In this document: piece by piece, positions 8,331 to 16,764 of the stretch | Layout of the letters: each line of letters starts with the position of its first letter | Position numbering within the stretch: the stretch's first letter is position 1 | From: Chitinophagales bacterium | GTDB taxonomy: Bacteria; Bacteroidota; Bacteroidia; Chitinophagales; Chitinophagaceae | Direction of reading: 5' to 3' | Length of the DNA stretch: 64,000 nt | Assembly (NCBI GenBank): GCA_017303835.1 | Contig: JAFLBI010000001.1 | Location: forward strand, 2,604,001-2,668,000 | Made by a program: the position numbers and the translations under genes | The notes under the pieces: generated by a model | What the model was told of the DNA's origin: nothing | Seen by the model: only the letters and a program-made list of their open reading frames with translations | The model's database searches: none

Positions 8331-11072
8331 ATGCGTAAGACTCATTATTTGTTCATTTTGCTCCTTATTGGATTATTCAGCAGCACCAATGTCATTGCAC
8401 AAGAAACAGGAAAGGATACCACTGTTACTGAAGTAGATGTAGACCTGCTCAACATCTTTACTCAAAAGACACCCCGCAAATACAAGATCAATTCAATCAA
8501 GGTTACTGGCAACAAATATTTTGATGAAGCATTGCTGATCTCTATCGGTAACCTGAATGTGGCTGATGAAGTAATGATTCCCGGTGGCGATAATTTTTCT
8601 AAAGCTATTTTGAAATTGATGGGCCAGAATTACTTCAGTAATGTGGCTATCTATATTACCGGCATCAAGGAAAACAAACTCATTGATGTTGAAATTGAAG
8701 TAACAGAGCGTCCGCGTTTATCAAAGTTCAATTTCGTTGGTGTAAGAAAAGGCGAGCAAGAAGACCTGACTGCCAAAACAGGTTTGTTCCCCAACAGAGT
8801 GGTTACTGAGAACATGCGCAGAACAGCGGTGGATGGTATTCGTAAGTTTTACGCTGAGAAAGGCTTCCGCGATGTACAGATAGATATCAAAGAGAAAAAA
8901 GATTCTTCACTGGAGAATACCATCATGCTCGACTTCGTGATTCGTAAGGGTGGCAAGGTGAAAATCAATAATATCAATTTCGGCGGCATCACTGTAGATG
9001 AAACCAAGTTGAAAAAGCAGATGAAGGGTACAAAGGAGAAGTCACGTATGACTCTCTATCCTGTTACTGATAAGCCGGTGATTGTTGAGCCACGTCACTA
9101 CACGTTTAATGATTACCTCAGAGAGAAAGGGTATCTCACATTCAGCAAAACAAAGCGTGTGATGGATCCTTACCTGAGATTGAAATTAGCAAGCGCAAAG
9201 TTTGACGAAAAGAAATACGACGAAGACAAAGAGAAACTGCTGGAATATTACAATGCATTAGGTTATCGTGATGCCATTATTGAAAGAGATACTATTTACA
9301 GCAATGCTACTAGTCAGCTGAATATTGATTTGAAGTTGAAGGAAGGCAGAAAGTATTATTTCGGTAATATCAGCTGGAGAGGAAATACCAAATATTCTGA
9401 TTCTATCCTTACGGCTATTCTTGGTATCAGAAAAGGAGATATCTATAATCTGGAAAACCTGAATAAGAAACTTGGTAAGAACGCTTCACCGGAAGGTGGT
9501 GATATCAGTGGATTATATCAGGATGATGGTTATCTGTTCTTCCGCGCAGAGCCAGTTGAGACTGCTGTGTATAATGATACCATCGATTATGAAATTCGCT
9601 TGATGGAAGGTCCGCAAGCATCCATCAAGAATGTACGTATTACGGGTAATGACAGAACCAAGGAATATGTGATTCGTCGCGAACTGCGTACAATTCCTGG
9701 TGAAAAATTTAGTCGAACAGACCTGGTACGTTCTCAGCGTGAAATTGCCCAGTTGAATTATTTCAACCAGGAAAAAATTGGAATCAATCCGATACCGAAT
9801 CCTGAAGAAGGCACTGTTGATATTAACTATAGCGTAGAGGAAAAATCAAGTGATCAGTTGGAGTTGTCAGCTGGTTGGGGTGGTGCTATTGGTTTAACAG
9901 GTACATTAGGTGTTTCATTCAATAACTTTTCTGCTAAGAACCTGTTCAAGAAAACTGCCTGGGATCCCTTGCCGATGGGCGATGGCCAGAAGCTGAGCAT
10001 TCGTGTACAGAGTAACGGCCGTGCATTCCGTTCATATAACTTCTCATTCACAGAACCCTGGTTGGGTGGCAAAAGGAGAAATGCTTTGACATTCTCTGTG
10101 TACAATACCAAGTTCTCTAATCAGTTCGATTCACTCGGCCGATTCAATATCCGCGATGCAGGTAAAAACAATTATATCTCTACTACCGGTGCTACTTTGA
10201 GTTTAGCAAAGCAGCTACGTTGGCCTGATGACTTTTTCAACCTGTCTGTAGGTTTAAACTTTACCCGTTATAAGCTGAAGAATTATTTCATTGATCCGGT
10301 GAACCTGCCCGGCTTTAATAATGGTTTTGCACATAACCTGAACCTGAAGCTGGCATTGCAACGTTCTTCAGTTGACCAGCCGCTTTTCCCAAGATCTGGT
10401 TCTAACTTTTTGCTGAGCTTACAATTAACCCCACCATACTCTCTTTTCAACCCATCGGTTGTAAACAAGATCAATCCTTATAAGTGGGTGGAATACCATA
10501 AGTGGCGCTTTAATGGGGAGTGGTTCTTCTCCTTGGGTAAGCCACATGGCGAGGAAAGAAATAAGCAGTTTGTATTCCGTGCAGCGGTGAAATATGGTTT
10601 CATCGGCAGATACAACAACAACCTGAACATCTCGCCATTTGAAAGATTCCAGGTGGGTGATGCGGGTTTAACCAACCAGTTTGCATTGCTTGGTTTCGAT
10701 ATCATCGCACACAGAGGTTATCCTGTGTATGAGAGTTCTAACCCAAGGGTAAACCCTGATCAGCAAAGTGCCCGTCAGTACTTTACCATCTTCAACAAGT
10801 ACACGATGGAATTGCGTTATCCGCTGAGTTTGAACCCAAGCAGTACCATCTACGGTCTTACTTTCTTTGAAGCCGCTAACGGTTGGTACAATTTCAAAGA
10901 GTACAATCCATTCCAGTTACGCCGCTCTGTGGGTGTGGGTATGCGCTTCTTCCTGCCCATGTTTGGTCTCCTTGGTTTTGATTATGGCATAGGATTGGAT
11001 AGGTTTACACCAAATAACCGCCTGAGGGATGCAGCACGCTTTACCTTCATGCTCGGTTTTGAACCTGAATAA
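8331..11072 (+). CDS. bamA: Outer membrane protein assembly factor BamA
   Basis: A 913-residue Omp85 protein that inserts beta-barrels into the outer membrane. A signal peptide (MRKTHYLFILLLIGLFSST, cleaved near VIAQ) precedes about five POTRA repeats (roughly residues 45-470; for example INSIKVTGNKYFDEALL and IKNVRITGNDRTKEYVIRRE). A 16-strand barrel follows, containing the RGYPVY version of the conserved L6 RGF/Y motif and ending FTFMLGFEPE. The ATG at 8331 is preferred to a TTG at 8235 because it starts the signal peptide. It is followed directly by two Skp-like chaperone genes, its usual partners. Confidence 0.95.
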   Translation: MRKTHYLFILLLIGLFSSTNVIAQETGKDTTVTEVDVDLLNIFTQKTPRKYKINSIKVTGNKYFDEALLISIGNLNVADEVMIPGGDNFSKAILKLMGQNYFSNVAIYITGIKENKLIDVEIEVTERPRLSKFNFVGVRKGEQEDLTAKTGLFPNRVVTENMRRTAVDGIRKFYAEKGFRDVQIDIKEKKDSSLENTIMLDFVIRKGGKVKINNINFGGITVDETKLKKQMKGTKEKSRMTLYPVTDKPVIVEPRHYTFNDYLREKGYLTFSKTKRVMDPYLRLKLASAKFDEKKYDEDKEKLLEYYNALGYRDAIIERDTIYSNATSQLNIDLKLKEGRKYYFGNISWRGNTKYSDSILTAILGIRKGDIYNLENLNKKLGKNASPEGGDISGLYQDDGYLFFRAEPVETAVYNDTIDYEIRLMEGPQASIKNVRITGNDRTKEYVIRRELRTIPGEKFSRTDLVRSQREIAQLNYFNQEKIGINPIPNPEEGTVDINYSVEEKSSDQLELSAGWGGAIGLTGTLGVSFNNFSAKNLFKKTAWDPLPMGDGQKLSIRVQSNGRAFRSYNFSFTEPWLGGKRRNALTFSVYNTKFSNQFDSLGRFNIRDAGKNNYISTTGATLSLAKQLRWPDDFFNLSVGLNFTRYKLKNYFIDPVNLPGFNNGFAHNLNLKLALQRSSVDQPLFPRSGSNFLLSLQLTPPYSLFNPSVVNKINPYKWVEYHKWRFNGEWFFSLGKPHGEERNKQFVFRAAVKYGFIGRYNNNLNISPFERFQVGDAGLTNQFALLGFDIIAHRGYPVYESSNPRVNPDQQSARQYFTIFNKYTMELRYPLSLNPSSTIYGLTFFEAANGWYNFKEYNPFQLRRSVGVGMRFFLPMFGLLGFDYGIGLDRFTPNNRLRDAARFTFMLGFEPE

Positions 11073-11094
11073 CCTATCTAAAAACGATTTGCAT

Positions 11095-11610
11095 ATGAAA
11101 AAGCAAATAACCCTGTTTCTGTTTCTCCTGCTGGTAGCTCTTGCACCGGCAATCGCTCAGCGATACGCGGTAGTAGATACTCGTTATATTTTGAGCAAGA
11201 TTCCAGACTATAAAACTGCAGAAACCAAGATTCAGCAGGTTACTGAGCAATGGCAGAAAGAAATTGATGAGAAGCAGGTGGCTTTGGACAAAATGTACAA
11301 GAATTTTGATGCCGAGCAGTTCATGCTGTCTGAAGACCTGAAGAAGAAAAGAGAAGACGAATTGTTCAATAAAGAGAAGGAAGTACGCGAATTACAGAAG
11401 AAGCGTTTTGGCTATGAGGGCGATTTGTTTAAGGAAAGACAAAAATTGATTAAACCCATTCAGGATAAAGTCTACAATGCCATTCAGAAGATTGCCATTG
11501 CACGTTCTTACGACTTTGTTCTGGATAAAAGTGAGGGAATTACCGTTATATTTGCCGACCCCAAGCTGGACAAAAGCGATGATGTTCTGCGTGAATTGGG
11601 GATCAGATAA
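11095..11610 (+). CDS. OmpH/Skp family periplasmic chaperone, copy 1
   Basis: A 171-residue exported protein. The signal peptide MKKQITLFLFLLLVALAPAIA is followed by QRYAVVDTRYILSKIPDYK, the first strand of Skp/OmpH. A long charged coiled-coil runs from about residue 42 to 120, and a C-terminal strand returns (SYDFVLDKSEGITVIFADPK). Skp trimers hold unfolded outer-membrane proteins for BamA. It starts 22 bases after bamA, so one transcript is likely. Confidence 0.9.
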   Translation: MKKQITLFLFLLLVALAPAIAQRYAVVDTRYILSKIPDYKTAETKIQQVTEQWQKEIDEKQVALDKMYKNFDAEQFMLSEDLKKKREDELFNKEKEVRELQKKRFGYEGDLFKERQKLIKPIQDKVYNAIQKIAIARSYDFVLDKSEGITVIFADPKLDKSDDVLRELGIR

Positions 11611-11640
11611 AGCGTTTAACAGTTAAATAAAAACCAAGCA

Positions 11641-12240
11641 ATGAAAAAAGTTCTTTTGGTGATAGCGTTTGCCTTTCTCGCAAGCTTTGCTAACAACCTG
11701 CAGGCCCAGCAAATTAAAATTGGTGTGTTCGACGAGGAAACCATTCTTCAGCTGATGCCTGGTATTCAAAAAATTGATTCTTTACTCCAGATTTACCTGA
11801 AAGATTCACTGGGTGTTGAAAGAGATTATGATCTTACTCAATATCAGCGTAAGGATAGCGCTTTCAAAAAGGATTCAGCTACCATGCCAGCTAAAGCGCG
11901 TGAATTGGCTAAGAAAGAAATCAATGAGCTTGGTTACAAACTCGTAAACTGGAATCAGTATCAGCAACAAATGTTGCAGAACAAGCAGGCTGAATTGCTG
12001 GCACCAAACATGCAGAAAGTATATGACGCATTACGTGATATCATCACCAATGAAAAATATACCCATGTATTCAAAAGTGATGCATTCTTTGCACCTCCTT
12101 CATTAAGCGATAACCTCGTAGTGAAAGTAGCACAGAAACTTAAGTGGCCTTTACCTAAAGAGTTGGAAGAAGCACTGAAGGCGCAGGCTGCTCCTGCCCA
12201 ACCAGCTAAACCAGCTGCTAAGCCTGCAGGCAAAGGATAA
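11641..12240 (+). CDS. OmpH/Skp family periplasmic chaperone, copy 2
   Basis: A 199-residue paralogue of the preceding gene: signal peptide (MKKVLLVIAFAFLASFANNL, cleaved near LQAQ), then IKIGVFDEETILQLMPGIQK, a helical middle and a return strand (KYTHVFKSDAFFAPPSLSDN). It differs from copy 1 by a shorter, less charged coiled coil and an Ala/Pro/Lys-rich tail after residue 180. The arms may therefore hold different clients (inference). A strong terminator follows. Confidence 0.87.
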   Translation: MKKVLLVIAFAFLASFANNLQAQQIKIGVFDEETILQLMPGIQKIDSLLQIYLKDSLGVERDYDLTQYQRKDSAFKKDSATMPAKARELAKKEINELGYKLVNWNQYQQQMLQNKQAELLAPNMQKVYDALRDIITNEKYTHVFKSDAFFAPPSLSDNLVVKVAQKLKWPLPKELEEALKAQAAPAQPAKPAAKPAGKG

Positions 12241-12268
12241 GCTAAGTATTATAGAATAATATATTTGG

Positions 12269-12303
12269 GAACCACGCTGTATTGCAGCGTGGTTCTTATT
12301 TTT
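12269..12303 (+). terminator. Rho-independent terminator after the bamA-skp block
   Basis: GAACCACGCTG (12269-12279) pairs perfectly with CAGCGTGGTTC (12285-12295) around a 5-base loop, followed by TTATTTTT. It ends just before the murI ATG. Confidence 0.88.
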
Positions 12304-12307
12304 GGTG

Positions 12308-13141
12308 ATGCAGCAAACAGCACCCATTGGTGTTTTTGATAGTGGTTATGGCGGACTCACAGTCTTGAAAGAGATTGTAGCCGCATTACCGGAATACGAC
12401 TATTGTTATCTGGGTGATAATGCGCGTGCGCCTTATGGTCCGCGTTCTTTTGAAACAGTCTATCACTATACTTTAGAAGCAGTACAATGGTTTTTTGCGC
12501 AAGGTTGTGAATTAGTAGTCTTGGCATGTAATACAGCTTCAGCGAAAGCTTTGCGCACCATTCAGCAGAAAGACCTGCCTCGCATAGCACCTGATAAGCG
12601 AGTCTTGGGTGTAATCAGGCCTACCACCGAAATCATTGGGCAGTTTTCTCAAACAGGGCATATTGGTATTTTGGGTACCAATGGAACGGTTACGAGTAAT
12701 AGCTATCCCATTGAAATAGCCAAGTTTTATCCTCAGCTGCAAGTGTATCAGGAAGCTTGCCCTATGTGGGTGCCCCTGATTGAAAATGGTGAATACAACC
12801 AACCCGGTGCTGATTATTTCGTCAGAAAGCACTTGGATCATTTGTTGGGGCAGTCGGCAGATATTGATGCCATTCTGCTGGCTTGCACCCATTATCCTTT
12901 GCTGATGGAAAAGATCAGACAATTGCTGCCTAAGCAGGTTCAGGTAATAGCGCAAGGCGCAATTGTTGCGAAAAGTCTGGCCGAATACCTGCAAAGACAC
13001 CCGGCAATGGCCGCAAAATGCTCGAAAAATGGCCAATTGCGCTTTTGTACAACCGATGATGCAGTCAATTTTGACCAGCAAGCGGCTATTTTCTACGGGA
13101 GAGCGGTAGCCAGTGAGCAAGTTGATCTAATTCACAGCTGA
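12308..13141 (+). CDS. murI: Glutamate racemase
   Basis: A 277-residue cofactor-independent racemase that makes D-glutamate for peptidoglycan. It shows IGVFDSGYGGLTVLKEI (Asp11-Ser12), GDNARAPYGPRS, and the two catalytic cysteines in VLACNTASA (Cys74) and LLACTHYPLL (Cys193). In-frame TTG and GTG codons lie 3-6 bases upstream, but the ATG at 12308 is the natural start. It sits directly behind the preceding terminator, so it may have its own promoter or depend on read-through. Confidence 0.95.
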   Translation: MQQTAPIGVFDSGYGGLTVLKEIVAALPEYDYCYLGDNARAPYGPRSFETVYHYTLEAVQWFFAQGCELVVLACNTASAKALRTIQQKDLPRIAPDKRVLGVIRPTTEIIGQFSQTGHIGILGTNGTVTSNSYPIEIAKFYPQLQVYQEACPMWVPLIENGEYNQPGADYFVRKHLDHLLGQSADIDAILLACTHYPLLMEKIRQLLPKQVQVIAQGAIVAKSLAEYLQRHPAMAAKCSKNGQLRFCTTDDAVNFDQQAAIFYGRAVASEQVDLIHS

Positions 13142-13186
13142 TTATCAGTCCGTTGCAAATAGGTGGTCAAAAAAATTGCCTGAAGC

Positions 13187-13219
13187 TTTGTCTTTTTTCC
13201 CTGCCAACCATTACCTTTG
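13187..13219 (+). promoter_or_regulatory. Promoter of rpmH
   Basis: TTTG at 13187-13190 and TACCTTTG at 13212-13219, spaced 21 bases, fit the Bacteroidota consensus exactly. The leader to the rpmH ATG would be about 70 bases. Confidence 0.6.
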
Positions 13220-13296
13220 CCGTCCTTTCACAGGATCGCAGTATGGTGACTGCATTCAGTTGAAATCTGATTTTAGGTTAGTAAAACTAAAAAGCA

Positions 13297-13452
13297 ATGA
13301 AACGTACATTTCAACCACATAAGCGTCGTCGTAAAACCGTACATGGTTTCCGTAAGCGCATGCAGACTGCCAATGGTCGTAAAGTATTGGCTAGCCGCAG
13401 AAAGAAAGGCCGTAAGAAATTGACTATTTCTGACGAGAGAGGACTGAAATAA
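13297..13452 (+). CDS. rpmH: 50S ribosomal protein bL34
   Basis: A 51-residue, very basic ribosomal protein. It reads [20 protein letters not shown], then [20 protein letters not shown] and a short tail. This is the canonical bL34 sequence with a small C-terminal extension (TISDERGLK) as seen in Bacteroidota. It precedes rnpA and yidD in the widely conserved order, and a terminator lies between it and rnpA. Confidence 0.97.
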   Translation: MKRTFQPHKRRRKTVHGFRKRMQTANGRKVLASRRKKGRKKLTISDERGLK

Positions 13453-13488
13453 TCCTTACTGATCTGCAGTAAGCTTTGAAGTATATTT

Positions 13489-13524
13489 AATCCCGTTCTG
13501 CAGCAATGCAGCGCGGGATTTTTC
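13489..13524 (+). terminator. Hairpin between rpmH and rnpA
   Basis: AATCCCG-TT-CTGCA (13489-13502) pairs with TGCAG-CG-CGGGATT (13507-13520) with a symmetric 2x2 internal loop and a GCAA loop, then TTC. It ends a few bases before the rnpA ATG and probably reduces rpmH read-through into rnpA. Confidence 0.7.
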
Positions 13525-13528
13525 ATTT

Positions 13529-13927
13529 ATGACACCAAACCAATCATACGGTAAAAAGGAAAAGCTGAAAAGCCGCAAGGACTTGGATGCTTTGTTTAAT
13601 GGTGGAAAATCCTTCCTGGTTTTTCCTGTTAAGGTATTTTATACCTATGGTGATCAAGCAACGGCTGCAGTTAAAACCGGTGTAGGTGTGAGTAGCCGGT
13701 ATTTTAAAAAAGCCACAGACCGCAACCGAGTAAAGCGTTTGTTGCGCGAAGCATATCGAACAGAAAAGTCACCTTTGTTTGAAACAATAGAAGCGAATGC
13801 GGTTTCACTGAATGTGTTTCTGTTGTATGTAGATAAGACACTTCCGGAATATGCCAACTTGAAAAAAGTTATGGCTACTGTGATGCAAAAACTGATGCAA
13901 CATGCAACTGCTCAAAAAAATACTTAG
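13529..13927 (+). CDS. rnpA: Ribonuclease P protein component
   Basis: A 132-residue basic protein subunit of RNase P, which matures tRNA 5' ends. The family's RNR-type motif appears in [19 protein letters not shown]; upstream are [20 protein letters not shown] and a beta segment (FPVKVFYTY). It overlaps the next gene (yidD) by 26 bases, suggesting translational coupling. Confidence 0.93.
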   Translation: MTPNQSYGKKEKLKSRKDLDALFNGGKSFLVFPVKVFYTYGDQATAAVKTGVGVSSRYFKKATDRNRVKRLLREAYRTEKSPLFETIEANAVSLNVFLLYVDKTLPEYANLKKVMATVMQKLMQHATAQKNT

Positions 13928-14132
13928 TTGGCCTTTCCTGCTGCTGATACGTTTCTATCAGTATGTCATCTCTCCCATGATTGGGCCTAAGTGTCGTTAT
14001 ACACCCACCTGTTCTGCTTATGCGCATGAAGCTATCACGAAACATGGTCCTTTAAAAGGGTTGTGGCTTGCTATTAAGCGTATTAGTAAGTGTCATCCCT
14101 GGGGCGGTCATGGTTATGACCCTGTGCCCTAA
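13902..14132 (+). CDS. yidD: Membrane protein insertion efficiency factor YidD
   Basis: A 76-residue YidD protein with an amphipathic N-terminus ([20 protein letters not shown]) and the conserved [18 protein letters not shown] and [13 protein letters not shown] motifs. It assists YidC/Sec membrane insertion at the inner membrane. The ATG lies within the end of rnpA, the usual arrangement; yidC is not next to it here. Confidence 0.95.
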   Translation: MQLLKKILSWPFLLLIRFYQYVISPMIGPKCRYTPTCSAYAHEAITKHGPLKGLWLAIKRISKCHPWGGHGYDPVP

Positions 14133-14171
14133 CTTAAAAACAAATTAAAGCAAATCCGGGTGATATAGTCG

Positions 14172-14191
14172 TTCGTATCTCTTTATACGAA
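14172..14191. other. Short inverted repeat downstream of yidD
   Basis: TTCGTAT (14172-14178) and ATACGAA (14185-14191) form a perfect 7-base inverted repeat with a 6-base spacer. No T-tract follows. It could be an operator for the CHRD lipoprotein gene or a weak terminator. Confidence 0.3.
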
Positions 14192-14323
14192 TTCAATATC
14201 CTCCCGTTTTTATCCAATATCCGTATAGCAAAAATCAGGTTGTAGATAGCTGCAACCTTTTTGCTTTTAGTGACTAAAGCAAACCAAAGCTGTTTGATTC
14301 TCGTAAATGAACTAAACAGTTGT

Positions 14324-14776
14324 ATGAAAAAATCACTTTTTACTTTATTGTCAGCTTTCTTGTTATTGTTTAGTGCATGTAAGAAAGAAACAAACGATAA
14401 CATGATTGTTACAAAAACCAATTTATCACTTTCAGGCGCTCAGGAAGTGCCTGCAGTTACTACTACTGCAACAGGCAGTATGGATGTATCATATAACAAG
14501 AGCACCAAAGTGCTGAGTTATACCTTGCGTTGGAATAACCTGAGTGGTGCACCTGCAGCCATGCACATTCATGGTCCTGCACTTGCTGGTGTGAATGCTG
14601 GTGTATTGTCTGGTATCAGTGGATTTACTGCAGCGGCAACAGCCACATTCTCAGGTACTGTCGTTGTTGATAATATGACACTCAAAGAAGAAGACCTGCT
14701 TGGTGGAAAATGGTATGTGAACATTCACACTTCAGCCAATCCAAGTGGTGAGTTGCGCGGACAGATCAATTTTTAG
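14324..14776 (+). CDS. CHRD domain-containing lipoprotein
   Basis: A 150-residue protein. The lipoprotein signal MKKSLFTLLSAFLLLFSAC has its lipid-accepting Cys at residue 19. A single CHRD domain follows: LSGAQEVPAVTT at the start, AAMHIHGPA in the middle, and WYVNIHTSANPSGELRGQI at the end. CHRD domains occur in bacterial surface proteins and in chordin; their role in bacteria is unknown. It should sit in a membrane leaflet facing the periplasm or the outside. The ATG at 14324 starts the signal peptide; an in-frame TTG at 14261 is rejected. Confidence 0.87.
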   Translation: MKKSLFTLLSAFLLLFSACKKETNDNMIVTKTNLSLSGAQEVPAVTTTATGSMDVSYNKSTKVLSYTLRWNNLSGAPAAMHIHGPALAGVNAGVLSGISGFTAAATATFSGTVVVDNMTLKEEDLLGGKWYVNIHTSANPSGELRGQINF

Positions 14777-14782
14777 TGAAAT

Positions 14783-14818
14783 AAAAATCCCCCCACAATT
14801 CTGTGGGGGGATTTTTTT
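14783..14818. terminator. Bidirectional terminator between convergent genes
   Basis: AAAAATCCCCCCACA (14783-14797) pairs perfectly with TGTGGGGGGATTTTT (14802-14816), with a 4-base loop and T/A tracts on both sides. It serves the CHRD gene (+) and the 14817-15431 gene (-), whose stop codon overlaps its edge. Confidence 0.88.
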
Positions 14819-15431
14819 ATTCTTTGGGTGCTTCGGCTTGCGTAAAGCCTTTGAGCTTATCAATGGTTTCTCTGATTTCTTTGATACTCCAGAAACGATA
14901 AACTTCCGGTGCTTTACCATCTTTTCCTTCCATAGAAGTCATCTGATGATAGGGTGTAACCACAAAAGCTTCTACGTTATCAGATAGTTTGGCAACCTGC
15001 CCAGGTGCCAAAAAGAAATTTCTGTTGGCAGCACTAACATTTTTGTTTTGAATCAATAATTCAAGTGAATCAATGCTTTTGCGCAGGGTTTCCTGAGAAA
15101 TACTGTTCTTAGATGCTTTACCTGGATCGCTATACAACTGATAGCTACCGAGAATCGTGTCTTTAGTAGTATTCAGAAAATGCAAACCATCTTCTTTCAC
15201 AGCTACTGTAGCTGTTGCATTATCTTCTTGTGTTACTGTTAAATTGATGATATCGCCAGTGCTGTAAAACACCTCTTTTTCACCTAAACCGCTTCCTCCC
15301 TTCAATACCACAGTTTTTTTGTCGCCATCAATATCGGCGTTGCCCTTAAATAAAATCAGGATGCGCTTATTGTGACTGGTACAGGTGCTGAATGCGGAAG
15401 CAAGTGCCAGAATAAAAAGGGTTCTTCTCAT
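14817..15431 (-). CDS. Hypothetical exported protein
   Basis: 204 residues, not recognised. The N-terminus MRRTLFILALASAFSTCTSH looks like a signal peptide, possibly a lipoprotein (Cys17), though the lipobox FSTC is imperfect. The mature part is beta-rich (KGNADIDGDKKTVVLKGGSG, NLTVTQEDNATATVAVKEDG), then charged and helical, ending in an Ile/Lys/Glu-rich helix. It lies downstream of sodB on the same strand, but the sodB terminator separates them. Confidence 0.6.
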   Translation of the reverse strand: MRRTLFILALASAFSTCTSHNKRILILFKGNADIDGDKKTVVLKGGSGLGEKEVFYSTGDIINLTVTQEDNATATVAVKEDGLHFLNTTKDTILGSYQLYSDPGKASKNSISQETLRKSIDSLELLIQNKNVSAANRNFFLAPGQVAKLSDNVEAFVVTPYHQMTSMEGKDGKAPEVYRFWSIKEIRETIDKLKGFTQAEAPKE

Positions 15432-15446
15432 GATCCGGGTTTCGAT

Positions 15447-15475
15447 AAAAAAAGAGTCACGCCTAAGCGTGACTC
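15447..15475 (-). terminator. Terminator of sodB
   Basis: GAGTCACGC (15454-15462) and GCGTGACTC (15467-15475) form a perfect 9-base stem with a 4-base loop. On the minus strand it is followed by seven T residues (the A-run at 15447-15453). Confidence 0.88.
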
Positions 15476-15499
15476 AAACTTAGGACTATTTTCCGGTAA

Positions 15500-16105
15500 T
15501 TACTTAGCTGCGGCGAAACGTTCAGCCACTTTATTCCAATTTACCACATTCCAGAAAGCAGCCAGATAATCGGCACGGCGGTTCTGGTACTTCAGGTAAT
15601 AAGCATGTTCCCAAACATCTGCGCCCAAAATAGGGGTGCCTTTTACTTCAGCTACATCCATCAGTGGGTTATCCTGATTAGGCGTAGAGCTTACTTCCAG
15701 TTTGCCATCTTTCACAATCAGCCAAGCCCAACCTGAACCGAAACGAGTCATGCCGGCAGCTGCAAACTTCTCTTTAAATGCATCGAAGCTGCCAAAAGCA
15801 GCGTTAATCGCATCAGCCAAAGCGCCAGTAGGTGTGCCACCAGCATTGGGTGCCAGACTCTCCCAGAAGAAAGTGTGGTTCCAGTGACCGCCGCCATTGT
15901 TGCGTACAGCAGGAGAAATACTACCTGCAGCAGCAACCAGTTCCTCCAGGCTCTTGCCTTCGTTTGGCGTACCAGCAATAGCTTTATTCAGGTTGTCTAC
16001 ATAAGCCTGGTGGTGCTTACCATGGTGAATCTGCATGGTTGTTGTATCAATATGCGGTTCCAGTGCATCGTGTGCATAGGGTAATGGTGCGAGTGTAAAT
16101 GCCAT
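15500..16105 (-). CDS. Superoxide dismutase (Fe/Mn family)
   Basis: A 201-residue cytosolic enzyme (no signal peptide) that dismutates superoxide. All four metal ligands are visible: His27 in [12 protein letters not shown], His77 in [10 protein letters not shown], and Asp163 and His167 in [15 protein letters not shown]. Fe or Mn use cannot be decided from the sequence. A -7 box lies 36 bases upstream and a strong terminator follows, so it appears to be a single-gene unit. Confidence 0.95.
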   Translation of the reverse strand: MAFTLAPLPYAHDALEPHIDTTTMQIHHGKHHQAYVDNLNKAIAGTPNEGKSLEELVAAAGSISPAVRNNGGGHWNHTFFWESLAPNAGGTPTGALADAINAAFGSFDAFKEKFAAAGMTRFGSGWAWLIVKDGKLEVSSTPNQDNPLMDVAEVKGTPILGADVWEHAYYLKYQNRRADYLAAFWNVVNWNKVAERFAAAK

Positions 16106-16141
16106 AATCTATTGTTTTTAGCTTGTTTGTTGAATGGATAA

Positions 16142-16149
16142 CAAATGTA
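16142..16149 (-). promoter_or_regulatory. -7 box of the superoxide dismutase gene
   Basis: Read on the minus strand this is TACATTTG, a perfect TAnnTTTG, 36 bases upstream of the start codon. No convincing -33 element was found. Confidence 0.4.
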
Positions 16150-16208
16150 GCGCCATTCTGTTTTGACAGAAGGGCGGATTACAGATTCTTTCTGATGTCG
16201 AAAATGCT

Positions 16209-16655
16209 CTAGCGCTTGTTGCGGAAAAAGGCCTTCATCAACTCAGCGCAGGGGGCTTCCAGAATACCGCCAAGTATTTCGGCTTTAGGGTGAAAGGGCG
16301 ATTTGCTGTAAAAAGCCCGATAACCCTGTTTTACATCGGACGCTCCATAAACAATCCTCCCAATTTTACCCCAGTAAATGGCGCCGGCACACATGGGACA
16401 GGGTTCAAGTGTAACATATAAAGTGGCTTCGGGAATGTATTTGGCTCCAAGGGTATTAAAAGCGCTTGTTAAGGCAATCATTTCAGCATGGGCGGTGGGG
16501 TCGTTCAGGCGTTCTACCTGGTTATGGCCTCGTGCAATAATGCGGTTGCCCAGCACCACCACTGCACCCACCGGTACCTCATCGGCATCAAACGCTTCTT
16601 GGGCCTCTTTCAAAGCCTGTTGCATAAAATATTCGTGCGATCCGGGTAAATGCAT
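16209..16655 (-). CDS. tadA: tRNA-specific adenosine deaminase
   Basis: A 148-residue zinc deaminase that converts A34 to inosine in tRNA-Arg. The active site is HAEMIAL (His56, Glu58) and EPCPMCAGA (Cys86, Cys89). The opening EYFMQQALKEAQEAFDADEV and EVPVGAVVVLGNRIIARGHN are typical of TadA. A guanine-deaminase-like relative cannot be fully excluded, but length and spacing favour TadA. It is divergent from the aldehyde dehydrogenase gene. Confidence 0.88.
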   Translation of the reverse strand: MHLPGSHEYFMQQALKEAQEAFDADEVPVGAVVVLGNRIIARGHNQVERLNDPTAHAEMIALTSAFNTLGAKYIPEATLYVTLEPCPMCAGAIYWGKIGRIVYGASDVKQGYRAFYSKSPFHPKAEILGGILEAPCAELMKAFFRNKR

Positions 16656-16764
16656 GGGTTAATTTGCTGTAAAAGTAGGATGCGCAAAACAAAGTCGCAC
16701 TTTCCCGGTTGAATTAATCGCCAGCACTGGTGCTTTGATTACTTTTATTACTCATTACGATTGT

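Noticed and set aside
13489-13524. Hairpin before rnpA as a riboswitch
   Set aside because: It is a simple stem with T-rich tail and no conserved aptamer-like core; a terminator explains it.
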